Below are positions 27,745-36,148 of a DNA stretch of 64,000 nucleotides, in pieces. The stretch comes from Chryseobacterium sp. FH2 (GTDB taxonomy: Bacteria > Bacteroidota > Bacteroidia > Flavobacteriales > Weeksellaceae). Under the pieces are notes generated by a model. That model worked only from the letters and a program-made list of their open reading frames with translations. It made no database searches and had not been told where the DNA came from. Both the position numbers and the translations under genes were made by a program. The DNA lies in assembly GCF_001045455.1 (NCBI RefSeq), contig NZ_LFNE01000003.1, positions 372,001 to 436,000 on the forward strand, in the 5' to 3' direction. Position 1 is the first letter of the stretch, and every line of letters begins with the position of its first letter.

Positions 27745-28724
27745 AAAAAGTTTTTGTCACTGGTATTACTGGGCTTTTGGGAGCGAATGTTGTTATAAAA
27801 TTATTACAAGATGGTTATTTTGTTATTGCTTTGGTGCGCAAGAAAAATGGTTATTTGGGTGAAAAGAATAAGAACTTGAAACTAATTGAAGCAAGCCTGT
27901 TTTCTGACGTTTCGGAATATTTGAAAGACGTACATTATGTGATTCATATTGCTGCGGAAACCCAACAAAATCTGCTTTCTTATGAAAATTATAAAAAAAT
28001 TAATTACGATGCAGCAGTCCATTTATTTTCCCATTCAGAAGAAGCGAGAGTGAAAAAGTTTTTGTTTGTGAGTTCGGCGAATACGTTGGGTTTTGGAAGG
28101 TTAGGCGATTTAGGAAATGAAAATACCCCGCAAAAGTATCCTTTTACTCATTCTTTTTATGCTAAAAGTAAATTAGAAGCAGAAAATTTTCTTTTAAAAA
28201 ATAATCAGAAAACTAAGGTTGTTATTTTAAACCCCACTTTTATGATTGGAGCTTACGATCATAAACCAAGTTCGGGAAAAATTATTTTTTGGGTATGGAA
28301 TAAAAAAATTGTGTTTTATCCGGAGGGAGGAAAAAATTTCGTTCATGTAGAAGATGTTGCTGCCGGAATTTTAAAAGCTTTGGAAAAAGGGCAAAATGGT
28401 GAGAAATATATTTTGGCCAATGAAAATTTGAAATATAAAAGTTTTTTCAAAAAAGTAAATAAACTAACCCAACAAAACCCGATAATGATTCCTATCCCAG
28501 ACATTATTTTACGAATTTTAGGGCTTGCAGGGGATTTTTTGAGGGTTTTTGAAATGAGAACCAGCCTCAGTTCTGTAAATATGAAAGCCCTTCAAATTGA
28601 CAATTTCTATTCTAATAAGAAATCGATAGAAAAACTTGCCATTGAATATCAATCAATAGAAAAAGCAATTGAGGATGCTGTATTATTTTTTGAAAATCAA
28701 AAGAAGAACCGCGCAAATTTTTAA
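27741..28724 (+). CDS. NAD-dependent epimerase/dehydratase (extended SDR)
   Basis: 327 residues, extended SDR. 'VTGITGLLGANVV' near residues 5-17 is the nucleotide-binding motif; 'FVSSANTLGFG' follows, and the catalytic Tyr-x3-Lys is in 'SFYAKSKLEAE'. It resembles dihydroflavonol-4-reductase or 3-beta-hydroxysteroid dehydrogenase-like members rather than sugar epimerases. It overlaps the upstream SDR by four bases, so the two enzymes probably act on one pathway, perhaps hydrophobic carbonyl compounds. That is inference. Confidence 0.87.
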   Translation: MKKVFVTGITGLLGANVVIKLLQDGYFVIALVRKKNGYLGEKNKNLKLIEASLFSDVSEYLKDVHYVIHIAAETQQNLLSYENYKKINYDAAVHLFSHSEEARVKKFLFVSSANTLGFGRLGDLGNENTPQKYPFTHSFYAKSKLEAENFLLKNNQKTKVVILNPTFMIGAYDHKPSSGKIIFWVWNKKIVFYPEGGKNFVHVEDVAAGILKALEKGQNGEKYILANENLKYKSFFKKVNKLTQQNPIMIPIPDIILRILGLAGDFLRVFEMRTSLSSVNMKALQIDNFYSNKKSIEKLAIEYQSIEKAIEDAVLFFENQKKNRANF

Positions 28725-28750
28725 ACGATTTTTTTCATATTTAAATTCTG

Positions 28751-29095
28751 CTACAATACTTCCGAGATATGGGTAACGAAATTCACGAGCTGTGTCTTAT
28801 TGCTTTCAAAAATAAAGTCTTTTAAACTTCTGCTTTGATACTTGCTGAAATCACCAATAATGATTAGTTGTAATCGGTAATTCGAAAATTTCTGTAACAG
28901 TTCGCCGGCAATTTTTGTTTTTAAATCGAAAAACTCTGGTAAAATATTTTTATCATATAAGATTACTTTGTCAAACCCCTGGTAATAAATATTTCCCAAT
29001 AAATCTAAACTATCCTGAACGGAATTTATAACCAACTAATCAGAAATAATTTCTGCGATTCTTATATTGCTTTTTTCGTGGGTTTTGATTTCCAT
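28751..29095 (-). pseudogene. DUF4180 protein interrupted by one in-frame TAG
   Basis: Reading the minus strand from ATG at 29095 gives the usual DUF4180 start (M-E-I-K-T-H, then 'IRIAEIISD'). Codon 20 is TAG (plus 29036-29038). The same frame then continues with the conserved family body 'INSVQDSLDLLGN', 'DKVILYDKNILPEFFDLKT' and 'IIIGDFSKYQSRSLKDFI' to a normal stop at 28751. No frameshift is needed, so this looks like a single substitution. The TTG directly after the TAG could restart translation and give a 94-residue protein lacking the first strand. Function of the family is unknown. Confidence 0.8.
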
Positions 29096-29101
29096 GTTTA
29101 A

Positions 29102-29953
29102 TTATTTTCTTCCAAAAATAAAGCGATCGTTCTCAGATAAATCCTTTATTAATAAGGCTTCTGAAAAATGGTCAGCATACAAATTTAAAGTTTCAGTACC
29201 AAACTTTTGATTAATTTCTAAAAATAAAAGCCCGTTTTCTTTTAAATATTTCTTTGAATCTTCTGCTATTTTTCTGTAAAAAATCAAAGGATCGGAAGTA
29301 GGGGAGAAAAGCGCAATTTTAGGTTCAAATTCCTTTACAGAATCAGTGATTTCCTGTTCTTCATCAATTCCTATATAAGGTGGATTTGAAATAATAATGT
29401 CAAAGTTTTCTTTTAAATCAAAATTCAGATAATCAGCATGAATAAAATTAACTTCCAGATGATGAAAGTCTGCATTTTTTTTAGCTGTTTCTAAAGCTTT
29501 TTCAGAAAAATCGATAGAACTTACTTCGGATTTCGGAAAATATTTTTTTAAAACTAAGGGGATAATTCCACTTCCTGTTCCGATATCAAGGATCTTTAAA
29601 ATTCGATCTTTAAATTCAGAATTTTGTATTTTTTTTATTGCAAATTCCAGTAATTCTTCTGTTTCAGGTCGTGGAACCAGCACGTTTTCATTAACGTAAA
29701 AGGTCATCCCGTAAAATTCTGCCTCACCTAAAATATACTGATAAGGTTTGTTTGTTTTTAATTCAGAAATAACCTGATGGAGCTGTTTTTCATCATCTAT
29801 CAATAATTCATGATCAGAAAACTGTCTCTGATGAAAAGAGTCAAAGCCGACGATTTTTTCAATAAAAACAGAACTCAAAAATGCACTTTCTGAATCTGTA
29901 TAAATGCCAGAAAGTTTTGTCTTAAAATAATTTTTGAATGCTGAAATTGTCAT
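29102..29953 (-). CDS. prmC: Release factor glutamine N5-methyltransferase
   Basis: 283 residues. It methylates the Gln of the GGQ motif in peptide chain release factors, using S-adenosylmethionine. The signature 'NPPY' is at 190-193, motif I 'ILDIGTGSGIIPL' near residues 123-135, and the N-terminal helical substrate domain includes 'YILGEAEFYG' and 'VPRPETEEL'. Its start codon directly abuts the stop of yaaA with no base between, so they are probably one operon. Confidence 0.95.
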   Translation of the reverse strand: MTISAFKNYFKTKLSGIYTDSESAFLSSVFIEKIVGFDSFHQRQFSDHELLIDDEKQLHQVISELKTNKPYQYILGEAEFYGMTFYVNENVLVPRPETEELLEFAIKKIQNSEFKDRILKILDIGTGSGIIPLVLKKYFPKSEVSSIDFSEKALETAKKNADFHHLEVNFIHADYLNFDLKENFDIIISNPPYIGIDEEQEITDSVKEFEPKIALFSPTSDPLIFYRKIAEDSKKYLKENGLLFLEINQKFGTETLNLYADHFSEALLIKDLSENDRFIFGRK

Positions 29954-30712
29954 TTATCTTGTAAAAACCAGTTTTGTATCTGTAGATTTTTCTTCGTCAA
30001 TTAAGTAACCTTCATAGTTGAAAGCCTTTACATCATCCAAAGTCTGAGCGTTGGTTTCTGCGCAGAATCTTACCATCAAACCTCTTGCGTGTTTTGTATA
30101 AACAACTATGGTTTTCAGTTTTCCATCTCTCATTTCGTAGAAGTCGAAATCTATTACTTTGTGATTCAGTTTTTTACGGTCGATTACTTTTCCATATTCG
30201 TTACTGGCTAAGTGAAGAAGAATTTCGTTCTTTTTCATCTCAGAATTAAGCTGTTCCGTTACTTTTTCTCTCCAGAATTCATAGAGATTTTTGTAGGTAT
30301 CAAACTCAAAATGTCTTCCCATTTCAAGTCTGTAAAGCATTACTTTATCAGAAGGTTTTAATAAACCATATAATCCGGAAAGCATTCTGTAATTTTTTTG
30401 AAGATAATCTACCGCTATTTTATCCAATGTTTTGGCATCCAGCCCTCTATAGACCTCACCTGTAAAGGCAAACATTGCAGGGGCAGATTCCTTAGCGGTT
30501 GGTTTTGATTTCCAGTTTTGGTTTCTTTCCCAGTTTTCATCTGCCAGTTTTGGCGAAATTTCCATTAATTCTGAGAGGTATTTCGGCGATTTTTGTTTTA
30601 AATATGTTTGTATAAATTCTGCTTCTTCAATGAATTTAGGTGTTGAAAGTTTCAACAAATCTGTTGAATTTTCAATGTTCATTAATTTCGCAGGAGATGT
30701 TACTATTTTCAT
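29954..30712 (-). CDS. yaaA: Peroxide stress protein YaaA (DUF328)
   Basis: 252 residues from the chosen start: 'MKIVTSPAKLMN' is the standard family beginning, so an in-frame Met ten codons upstream was not used. Family features include 'YRGLDAKTLDK', 'RMLSGLYGLLKPSDKVMLYR' and 'KHARGLMVRF'. YaaA lowers free iron and protects DNA during hydrogen peroxide stress in E. coli. It sits directly before prmC. Confidence 0.93.
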   Translation of the reverse strand: MKIVTSPAKLMNIENSTDLLKLSTPKFIEEAEFIQTYLKQKSPKYLSELMEISPKLADENWERNQNWKSKPTAKESAPAMFAFTGEVYRGLDAKTLDKIAVDYLQKNYRMLSGLYGLLKPSDKVMLYRLEMGRHFEFDTYKNLYEFWREKVTEQLNSEMKKNEILLHLASNEYGKVIDRKKLNHKVIDFDFYEMRDGKLKTIVVYTKHARGLMVRFCAETNAQTLDDVKAFNYEGYLIDEEKSTDTKLVFTR

Positions 30713-30774
30713 TAAGTATAAAGATGTGTATAAAATAGGCAATTATTAATATATTTAATTTTTTGCCATTAAAT

Positions 30775-31386
30775 TTAAATAATTCCTTTTCCCTGTCTTA
30801 TAATTTCCGGCTCTCCGGAAGTGAGGTCTACAATTGTAGACGCCATGTTATCTCCGTAACCGGAATCGATAACGATGTCAACCAAATGATCATACTTTTC
30901 AGCAATCAATTCAGGATCGGTAGAATATTCTATGATTTCGTCATCATCTTTAATGGATGTTGATGCAATGGGATGGCCTAATTTTTCGACAATAAGTTGA
31001 GGAATCGAATGATCCGGAACACGGATACCGATAGTTTTATGACCTTTATAGGCTAAAGGTAAATTTTTGTTTGCTTCCAGAATAAAAGTAAAAGGCCCTG
31101 GAAGATGGCTTTTCAAAAACCTGAAAACAGAAGTATCAATAGGTCTTGTGAAATCTGAGAGATGGCTTAAATCATTACAGATAATAGAGAATTTTGATTT
31201 TTCAAGCTTCAGTTTTTTCAGCTGGGCCAGTTTTTCCATGGCTTTTATGTCAAAAATATTGCAACCTAGGGCATAAACTGTATCTGACGGGTAAATAATT
31301 AATCCACCGTTATTTAAAGTTTTAATTACTTCGTTGATAAGATTTTCCTGAGGATTGTCAGGGTAAATTTTCAATATCTTTGCCAT
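30775..31386 (-). CDS. YrdC/Sua5/YciO family protein (threonylcarbamoyl-AMP synthase-like)
   Basis: 203 residues from Met at 31386. The YrdC fold is clear: 'GGLIIYPSDTVYALGCNI' near the start, 'KSKFSIICNDLSHLSDF', 'PGPFTFIL', 'IGIRVPDHSIPQLI' and 'PIASTSI'. Members make threonylcarbamoyl-AMP for the t6A37 tRNA modification; the closely related YciO group has no proven role, and the two are hard to separate by eye. The frame is open five codons further up, but a TATCTTTG element on the minus strand (31391-31398) lies there, so Met at 31386 is chosen. That spacing hints at a leaderless or nearly leaderless transcript. Confidence 0.85.
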   Translation of the reverse strand: MAKILKIYPDNPQENLINEVIKTLNNGGLIIYPSDTVYALGCNIFDIKAMEKLAQLKKLKLEKSKFSIICNDLSHLSDFTRPIDTSVFRFLKSHLPGPFTFILEANKNLPLAYKGHKTIGIRVPDHSIPQLIVEKLGHPIASTSIKDDDEIIEYSTDPELIAEKYDHLVDIVIDSGYGDNMASTIVDLTSGEPEIIRQGKGII

Positions 31387-31468
31387 AGTACAAAGATACA
31401 AATATTAAAATAGTTTTCATAAAAGTCCTTTATTTAAAACAAAAATTAGGATTTTCAAAAAATAGCCG

Positions 31469-31476
31469 TATATTTG
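31469..31476 (+). promoter_or_regulatory. -7 element of the tRNA operon
   Basis: TATATTTG fits TAnnTTTG and lies 11 bases before the first tRNA. No clear TTG at standard spacing. Confidence 0.55.
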
Positions 31477-31487
31477 CAGTCCAATAT

Positions 31488-31560
<73 letters not shown>

Positions 31561-31568
31561 CTAAGTTA

Positions 31569-31587
31569 AGTGCTTTCGGTAAGCACT
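31569..31587 (+). repeat. Spacer hairpin 1 between tRNAs
   Basis: A 7-bp stem (AGTGCTT/AAGCACT) with a 5-base loop in a 39-base spacer. The same hairpin recurs in the second spacer with a compensatory base-pair change. Confidence 0.7.
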
Positions 31588-31599
31588 CTAAAGATACAC

Positions 31600-31672
<73 letters not shown>

Positions 31673-31680
31673 CTAAGCTA

Positions 31681-31699
31681 AGTACTTTCGATAAGTACT
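31681..31699 (+). repeat. Spacer hairpin 2 between tRNAs
   Basis: AGTACTT/AAGTACT stem with a 5-base loop. Relative to spacer 1 a G-C pair has become A-T on both arms, which keeps the stem. Confidence 0.7.
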
Positions 31700-31711
31700 C
31701 TAAAAATATAC

Positions 31712-31784
<73 letters not shown>

Positions 31785-31794
31785 CTAAGTGTTT

Positions 31795-31827
31795 AAGTGA
31801 ACCACATATTTGTGGTTCACTTTTTTA
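31795..31827 (+). terminator. Terminator of the tRNA operon
   Basis: A 12-bp perfect stem (31795-31806 with 31811-31822), TATT loop and T run. Confidence 0.9.
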
Positions 31828-31915
31828 TTTTTAGAATTTGTTCTCAATCGAATAAATTACAATATTCAGTAATTAGTTTTGATAATATTCTTTTCGTTTT
31901 TATATTCAGTTACAA

Positions 31916-31945
31916 AAAATCCCACCTTCGAAAAAGCAGGATTTT
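31916..31945 (-). terminator. Terminator of the minus-strand secreted protein gene
   Basis: AAAATCC pairs with GGATTTT (31916-31922 with 31939-31945). Read on the minus strand it is followed by a T run. Confidence 0.6.
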
Positions 31946-31967
31946 ATATAGTATTTTAGTGTAATAA

Positions 31968-32549
31968 TTATTGAGCCAGTTGATTATAAGGAGTGAGGTT
32001 ATTATCTTCAGCCATTGTTTGGTCTAAAAATTCTGTTTTCTGGGTTCCTTTCATTCTTGCTGCCGCATTGTTTGCATTGAAATATGCCTCACCTAATTTA
32101 GTTGAAATTTCAGCAGGTTTGAAATCAAATTTTGTATCACCTTCTACGCCTAAATATCCGTTCTTTTTAGTAAGGTTTGTAATATAATTGTTGTAATTGA
32201 TCATAGTTCCCCTGAACATTGAAGTGTGGTACTGCATACATTTTTTTGCTTTTTTAGAAGAGTTATTCAGGATACAGTTTTTCATATTATTTCTGTATAA
32301 AAACCATTCAGATTCCATAACACCATATTCTTTACCTAAAGCTGTTTTTCCGTTTGTCACAATATTATTGTCACCTTCTTTAGTAGCAATGGTCTGTAAA
32401 TGTTGAATAACCAACGGAACTGTTTTTTCTATTTTAGATTTAGTTTCTCCTAAAATACTCAAATCTGCAGCAGGAGAGTTCTTCTTTTGAGCTGTAGTAA
32501 CGTTAAAAATTAGTAGTAATAGTACAATCAGTAAATTATATCTTTTCAT
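31968..32549 (-). CDS. Hypothetical secreted protein
   Basis: 193 residues with a clear signal peptide (Lys-Arg, then a Leu/Ile-rich core, ending near 'VTTAQ', residue 21). The mature part is helical in appearance, with two Cys (in 'MKNCILNN' and 'KKCMQYH') that may form a disulfide, and several Asn/Lys-rich stretches. I do not recognise the family. It is transcribed alone, divergently from the blaI region and convergently with the tRNA operon. Confidence 0.65.
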   Translation of the reverse strand: MKRYNLLIVLLLLIFNVTTAQKKNSPAADLSILGETKSKIEKTVPLVIQHLQTIATKEGDNNIVTNGKTALGKEYGVMESEWFLYRNNMKNCILNNSSKKAKKCMQYHTSMFRGTMINYNNYITNLTKKNGYLGVEGDTKFDFKPAEISTKLGEAYFNANNAAARMKGTQKTEFLDQTMAEDNNLTPYNQLAQ

Positions 32550-32885
32550 GAGAAATTTTTAAAGCACTAAAATAAATATAATTTCTCAGTTTAAACAAAT
32601 CCATTTTAATTTTATTTAATAAAAATTAACAAGTTTTAAGAATTTCTATTGAAATGAAGGCTTTTTCTGTGGATTATTTAGGTGATAATTTTAGTATGTT
32701 AAAAATTTAACATATTTTAATAAAATTTATTGCTCTGATTATCAGTGGTTTATATTGTTTTATTTTTTATCACTAAAAAAATAGTTGTTTGAATCAGTTT
32801 TATTTTTACATTTGTATAACTAATTTCTTAGTGATATAGATTTTTGATTAAATTTATATCTCAATAATGATAAAATGAACAGGAT
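32550..32885. other. Gene-free regulatory stretch before blaI
   Basis: No gene is seen. The left two thirds are very AT-rich. The right third holds a consensus promoter and two dyads described separately. The divergent secreted-protein gene starts at 32549, and its own promoter was not recognised. Confidence 0.6.
32772..32832 (+). promoter_or_regulatory. blaI promoter bracketed by two ACTA-N6-TAGT operators
   Basis: TTG at 32785-32787, 19 bases, then TACATTTG at 32807-32814: an ideal Bacteroidota promoter. The dyad ACTA-N6-TAGT occurs at 32772-32785, touching the -33 element, and at 32819-32832, around the expected transcription start. The centres are 47 bases apart. A longer pair, ATCACTAA and TTAGTGAT, is inverted across the whole site. 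BlaI family repressors bind such short dyads and repress their own operon. Confidence 0.7.
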
Positions 32886-33251
32886 ATGAAAATTCAGACT
32901 TTAACAAAAGCAGAAGAACAAGTGATGCAGTACCTTTGGAATTTGGAAAAAGGATTTCTAAAAGATATCCTTGATCTTTTCCCGGAACCAAAACCGCATA
33001 CCAACACTGTTTCTACTATTTTAAAAGTATTGAAAGATAAAGAATTCGTAGACTACAATGTATACGGAAGACAACATGAGTATTTCCCGATGATCTCACA
33101 GGAGCAATATTCCGGAAAAACCATGAAAAGCCTTGTTAAAAATTATTTTAAAGGATCTTATAAAAGCGCCGTTTCATTCTTGGTAGAAAAAAATGAAATG
33201 ACCGTAGAAGATCTTGAAATGCTATTAAACGAACTCAAAAAGAAAAACTAG
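32886..33251 (+). CDS. BlaI/MecI/CopY family repressor
   Basis: 121 residues. The winged-helix domain (about 5-75) contains 'LTKAEEQVMQYLW', 'HTNTVSTILKVLKDKEFV' and the wing 'VYGRQHEYFPMIS'. The C-terminal part forms the dimer helix. It is followed two bases later by the M56 protease gene, the usual BlaI/BlaR1-type pairing, in which protease activation inactivates the repressor. In Bacteroidota these pairs are common without beta-lactamase genes, and none is present here. Confidence 0.92.
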   Translation: MKIQTLTKAEEQVMQYLWNLEKGFLKDILDLFPEPKPHTNTVSTILKVLKDKEFVDYNVYGRQHEYFPMISQEQYSGKTMKSLVKNYFKGSYKSAVSFLVEKNEMTVEDLEMLLNELKKKN

Positions 33252-33253
33252 CC

Positions 33254-35077
33254 GTGGAAGCAATTCTTTTATACTTTGGAAAAGTAATTTTATGTTCTGG
33301 TGTAATGTTTTTGTATTATCAGTTGTCTCTTAAAGACAAGACATTTCATCATTACAACAGATTTTATTTATTGTCTGCAATGTTGATATCGTTACTGCTT
33401 CCTTTAATAAAGGTCGAAGATTTCACGATTGAAGTAAGCAATGATTTGTATAAGCTGATTGATCAGGTACAGAATTTTAACACAACTAAAAACATAAACA
33501 ATGACCACATTTATCTTAGAATTATTTTTTCAGGTTTGGGATTGGTTTCTTTCTATTTTTTAGGAAGGTTTATCTATGGGATTTTCAGAATCCAACAAAT
33601 TAAAAATCAATTTCAAAAGGAAAGTTTTGATGGAATTAATTTTTATCATACCAACTTGACAGAAGCTCCCTTTTCTTACTTTAAAAATCTTTTCTGGAAG
33701 AATTCCATCACACTGAATTCAGATATCGGAAAGCAGATTTTGAAACACGAAATGGTACATATTGAGCAGAAACATTCATTCGATAAAATTTTTATTGAAA
33801 TTATTACTTCTGTTTTCTGGTTCAATCCATTCTTTCATATCATCAAAAAAGAAATTAGTTTAATCCACGAGTATCTGGCTGATAAAAAAGCCGTGAAACA
33901 ATCGGACACAAAAGCATTTGCGCAGATGCTTTTAGCAAGTCACTTTTCCGGAACACAGTTGCCTGCGACCAGTCCGTTTTTAAGTTCAAATCTAAAAAAA
34001 CGATTAAAAATGTTACAAAAACCTAAAACCAAATTCGGATATGCGCGTAGAATTTTTGCATTGCCGATTGTATTTTCAGTAGCGTTTGCTTATTTGGTAA
34101 ATGCTAAAAACAAGGAAATTAAAGCAACAAATATAGAAATTGAAAAAGCTGTTTCTCAAATTAAGAAAGACACGATTGCTCCTGGAAAAGCTCAAAAAAC
34201 AGAGGTAATTGCACCAAAACTGGCTAAAAAGGAAGAAACTCAGCAAAAGTTGAATGATTTGAGTAAAAAAATTGAAGAAAAAAGCACTGCTCTAAAGGAA
34301 TTAAAACCTGAAAGTAAAGAGTTTAAAAAGAATGTGGATGAGCTGGGTGCTCTTTCAGCGGAAATCGGAAAGATTGCAAGCTCTGATGACTTTAGAATGG
34401 CTTACAAAATGGATAATGCAGATGTAAAAAAAATCAATGAATATTTCAAATCTGACGAATGGAAGAGTAAAGTTGCGGAGCTTAAAAATATGAATATCGA
34501 AATTCCAGATATGCCTGAAATGAATTTTGATTTTCCTGATGCCCCGCTTCCTCCATCAGCTCCCAATGCACCGGATGCTCCAAAAGTAAAAGTATATAGT
34601 TTTAAAGATATGAAATGGTCTCCTGAAACTGATATGGTTTTCAAATCTTCTGAAAAGTCTAAAGAATCTGCTGCTACTGCCAAAAAAAGAGCAAAGCTTG
34701 AAAAAGAAAGAGCTAAACTGGATGAGAAAAGAGCAAAACTTGAAGGTGAGCGTGCCAAGCTGGAAGCAGAAAGAAGGGCTTTAGACGGTGACAGAAGAAT
34801 GTATATTTATAGTAACACATTTAATGCTAAACCTATGAAATTTGAAAATGTGAGGGTAAGAACAATGAAGAATAATGCTGATATTGTAGTAGGAACAGGG
34901 TTGAAAAAATATTCTGGAGATACAAATAATATGAAGTTTTATATTGACGGTAAGCAGGTTTCAAAACAAGAATTGGATGCCATAAATCCTAATGATATTG
35001 CCAATATGAATGTTATTAAAAGATCAAAAGATGGCGATCCTTCGGGAGAAATAAGAATTGAAACAAAGAAAAAATAA
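33254..35077 (+). CDS. M56 (BlaR1-like) membrane metallopeptidase with heptad-repeat segment
   Basis: 607 residues, GTG start two bases after blaI. The N-terminal part has about three to four transmembrane helices, with the zinc motif His165-Glu-x-x-His169 ('HEMVHIEQ') and 'HEYLADKKAV' downstream, and a final helix near residue 275. The extracytoplasmic part is unusual: a charged helical region, a Pro/Asp/Ala-rich stretch near 417-445, then five heptads starting R-A-K-L near residues 477-513. The C-terminus looks like a TonB-plug-type repeat ('IDGKQVSKQELDAINPNDI'). There is no penicillin-binding sensor domain, so the signal is probably not beta-lactam. Confidence 0.88.
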   Translation: MEAILLYFGKVILCSGVMFLYYQLSLKDKTFHHYNRFYLLSAMLISLLLPLIKVEDFTIEVSNDLYKLIDQVQNFNTTKNINNDHIYLRIIFSGLGLVSFYFLGRFIYGIFRIQQIKNQFQKESFDGINFYHTNLTEAPFSYFKNLFWKNSITLNSDIGKQILKHEMVHIEQKHSFDKIFIEIITSVFWFNPFFHIIKKEISLIHEYLADKKAVKQSDTKAFAQMLLASHFSGTQLPATSPFLSSNLKKRLKMLQKPKTKFGYARRIFALPIVFSVAFAYLVNAKNKEIKATNIEIEKAVSQIKKDTIAPGKAQKTEVIAPKLAKKEETQQKLNDLSKKIEEKSTALKELKPESKEFKKNVDELGALSAEIGKIASSDDFRMAYKMDNADVKKINEYFKSDEWKSKVAELKNMNIEIPDMPEMNFDFPDAPLPPSAPNAPDAPKVKVYSFKDMKWSPETDMVFKSSEKSKESAATAKKRAKLEKERAKLDEKRAKLEGERAKLEAERRALDGDRRMYIYSNTFNAKPMKFENVRVRTMKNNADIVVGTGLKKYSGDTNNMKFYIDGKQVSKQELDAINPNDIANMNVIKRSKDGDPSGEIRIETKKK

Positions 35078-35093
35078 TTAAAAAGTTCCAATC

Positions 35094-35139
35094 AGGCTTT
35101 GTCGGTATTATTTTAAAACATATTGGCAGAGCCTTTTTT
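35094..35139 (+). terminator. Terminator after the M56 gene
   Basis: AGGCTTTG pairs with CAGAGCCT (35094-35101 with 35127-35134, one G-T pair), followed by T. Confidence 0.7.
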
Positions 35140-35147
35140 ATACAATT

Positions 35148-36053
35148 ATGAAAAATAATATTCTACTTTTTTTACTTTTAAGTGTATTGGGAAATGCACA
35201 GGTAAACAGATTTTTTTATGAATATAAATTCATTCCGGATTCTAATGATAAGAACGATGTGAAAAAAGAAATGATGTTGCTGGATATTGATAAAAATGGC
35301 TCAAACTATTACAGCCGGGATAAATTTGTATCAGATTCTACTTCAATGGCTGATTTGCAAAAGCAGATAAAAGGAGGTTCCGGAAATATCAGCGTGAACA
35401 GAAAAGAAAACTCCGGGCAGGTTTCTTATAAAGTAACAAAAACATACCCTGACTTTAAAACTTTTTTGCTTACAAGAGTTTCGATGGATCAATATAAGGT
35501 AAAAGAAGACCAAAAACCTGAATGGAAAATACTTTCAGATAAACAGAAAATCGGGGAGTATAATGCTCAAAAAGCGACTACAAGCTATGGCGGAAGAGAT
35601 TGGATAGCTTGGTTTACTACGGATATTCCTTTTCAGGACGGACCTTACAAATTTTATGGGCTTCCGGGACTGATTGTAAAGATTGAAGATACTACCGGTT
35701 CTCATATTATGACTTTGGTAGGAAATAAAAAAATAGAATCATCATCTACAGGAAGTGAAACGGAACTTCCGGGAAATGTAAGACTTGTGGGAATCGGAGG
35801 AAAGGAAATTGAAATAACAAAAGACCAATACAAAAAAGTTTGGAAAGCTTACGTAAACGATCCTGCCAAAAATATGAGAGAAATGATGATGAGAAATGGA
35901 GGTGACAGCAATACAAAGATATCCTTTAGGGTAAAAACGGCAGATGGTAAAGAAATTTCTGACCCCAACCAGGTTTTTAGAGATGTTGAGAAAAGAACTA
36001 AAGAAACTTTAGCAAAAAACAACAACCCGATTGAACCGGATTTGGTAAAATAA
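35148..36053 (+). CDS. GLPGLI family secreted protein
   Basis: 301 residues with a signal peptide ending near 'LGNAQ' (residue 18). The defining 'GLPGLI' motif is at 171-176 in 'FYGLPGLIVKIED'. The family is restricted to Bacteroidota and of unknown function; members often neighbour TonB-dependent receptors. Here the neighbour is the BlaI/M56 pair, but a terminator lies between, so separate transcription is likely. Confidence 0.92.
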   Translation: MKNNILLFLLLSVLGNAQVNRFFYEYKFIPDSNDKNDVKKEMMLLDIDKNGSNYYSRDKFVSDSTSMADLQKQIKGGSGNISVNRKENSGQVSYKVTKTYPDFKTFLLTRVSMDQYKVKEDQKPEWKILSDKQKIGEYNAQKATTSYGGRDWIAWFTTDIPFQDGPYKFYGLPGLIVKIEDTTGSHIMTLVGNKKIESSSTGSETELPGNVRLVGIGGKEIEITKDQYKKVWKAYVNDPAKNMREMMMRNGGDSNTKISFRVKTADGKEISDPNQVFRDVEKRTKETLAKNNNPIEPDLVK

Positions 36054-36081
36054 ACCGTCTCAAAATTATTTATTTAAATAC

Positions 36082-36115
36082 AAAACAGGATGGAAGTTTT
36101 TCTGTCCTGTTTTTC
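36082..36115 (+). terminator. Terminator of the GLPGLI gene
   Basis: A 9-bp perfect stem (36082-36090 with 36105-36113), followed by T-rich sequence. Confidence 0.8.
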
Positions 36116-36148
36116 TTTGTTATATTTAAATTTAAATATCATTAAATC

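Noticed and set aside
32785..32832. Beta-lactam resistance island reading of the BlaI/M56 pair
   Set aside because: No beta-lactamase or penicillin-binding sensor domain is present; such pairs are general regulators in Bacteroidota.
34402..34758. Ser/Phe/Ala-rich open frame on the minus strand
   Set aside because: It mirrors the heptad repeats of the M56 gene and has no independent support.
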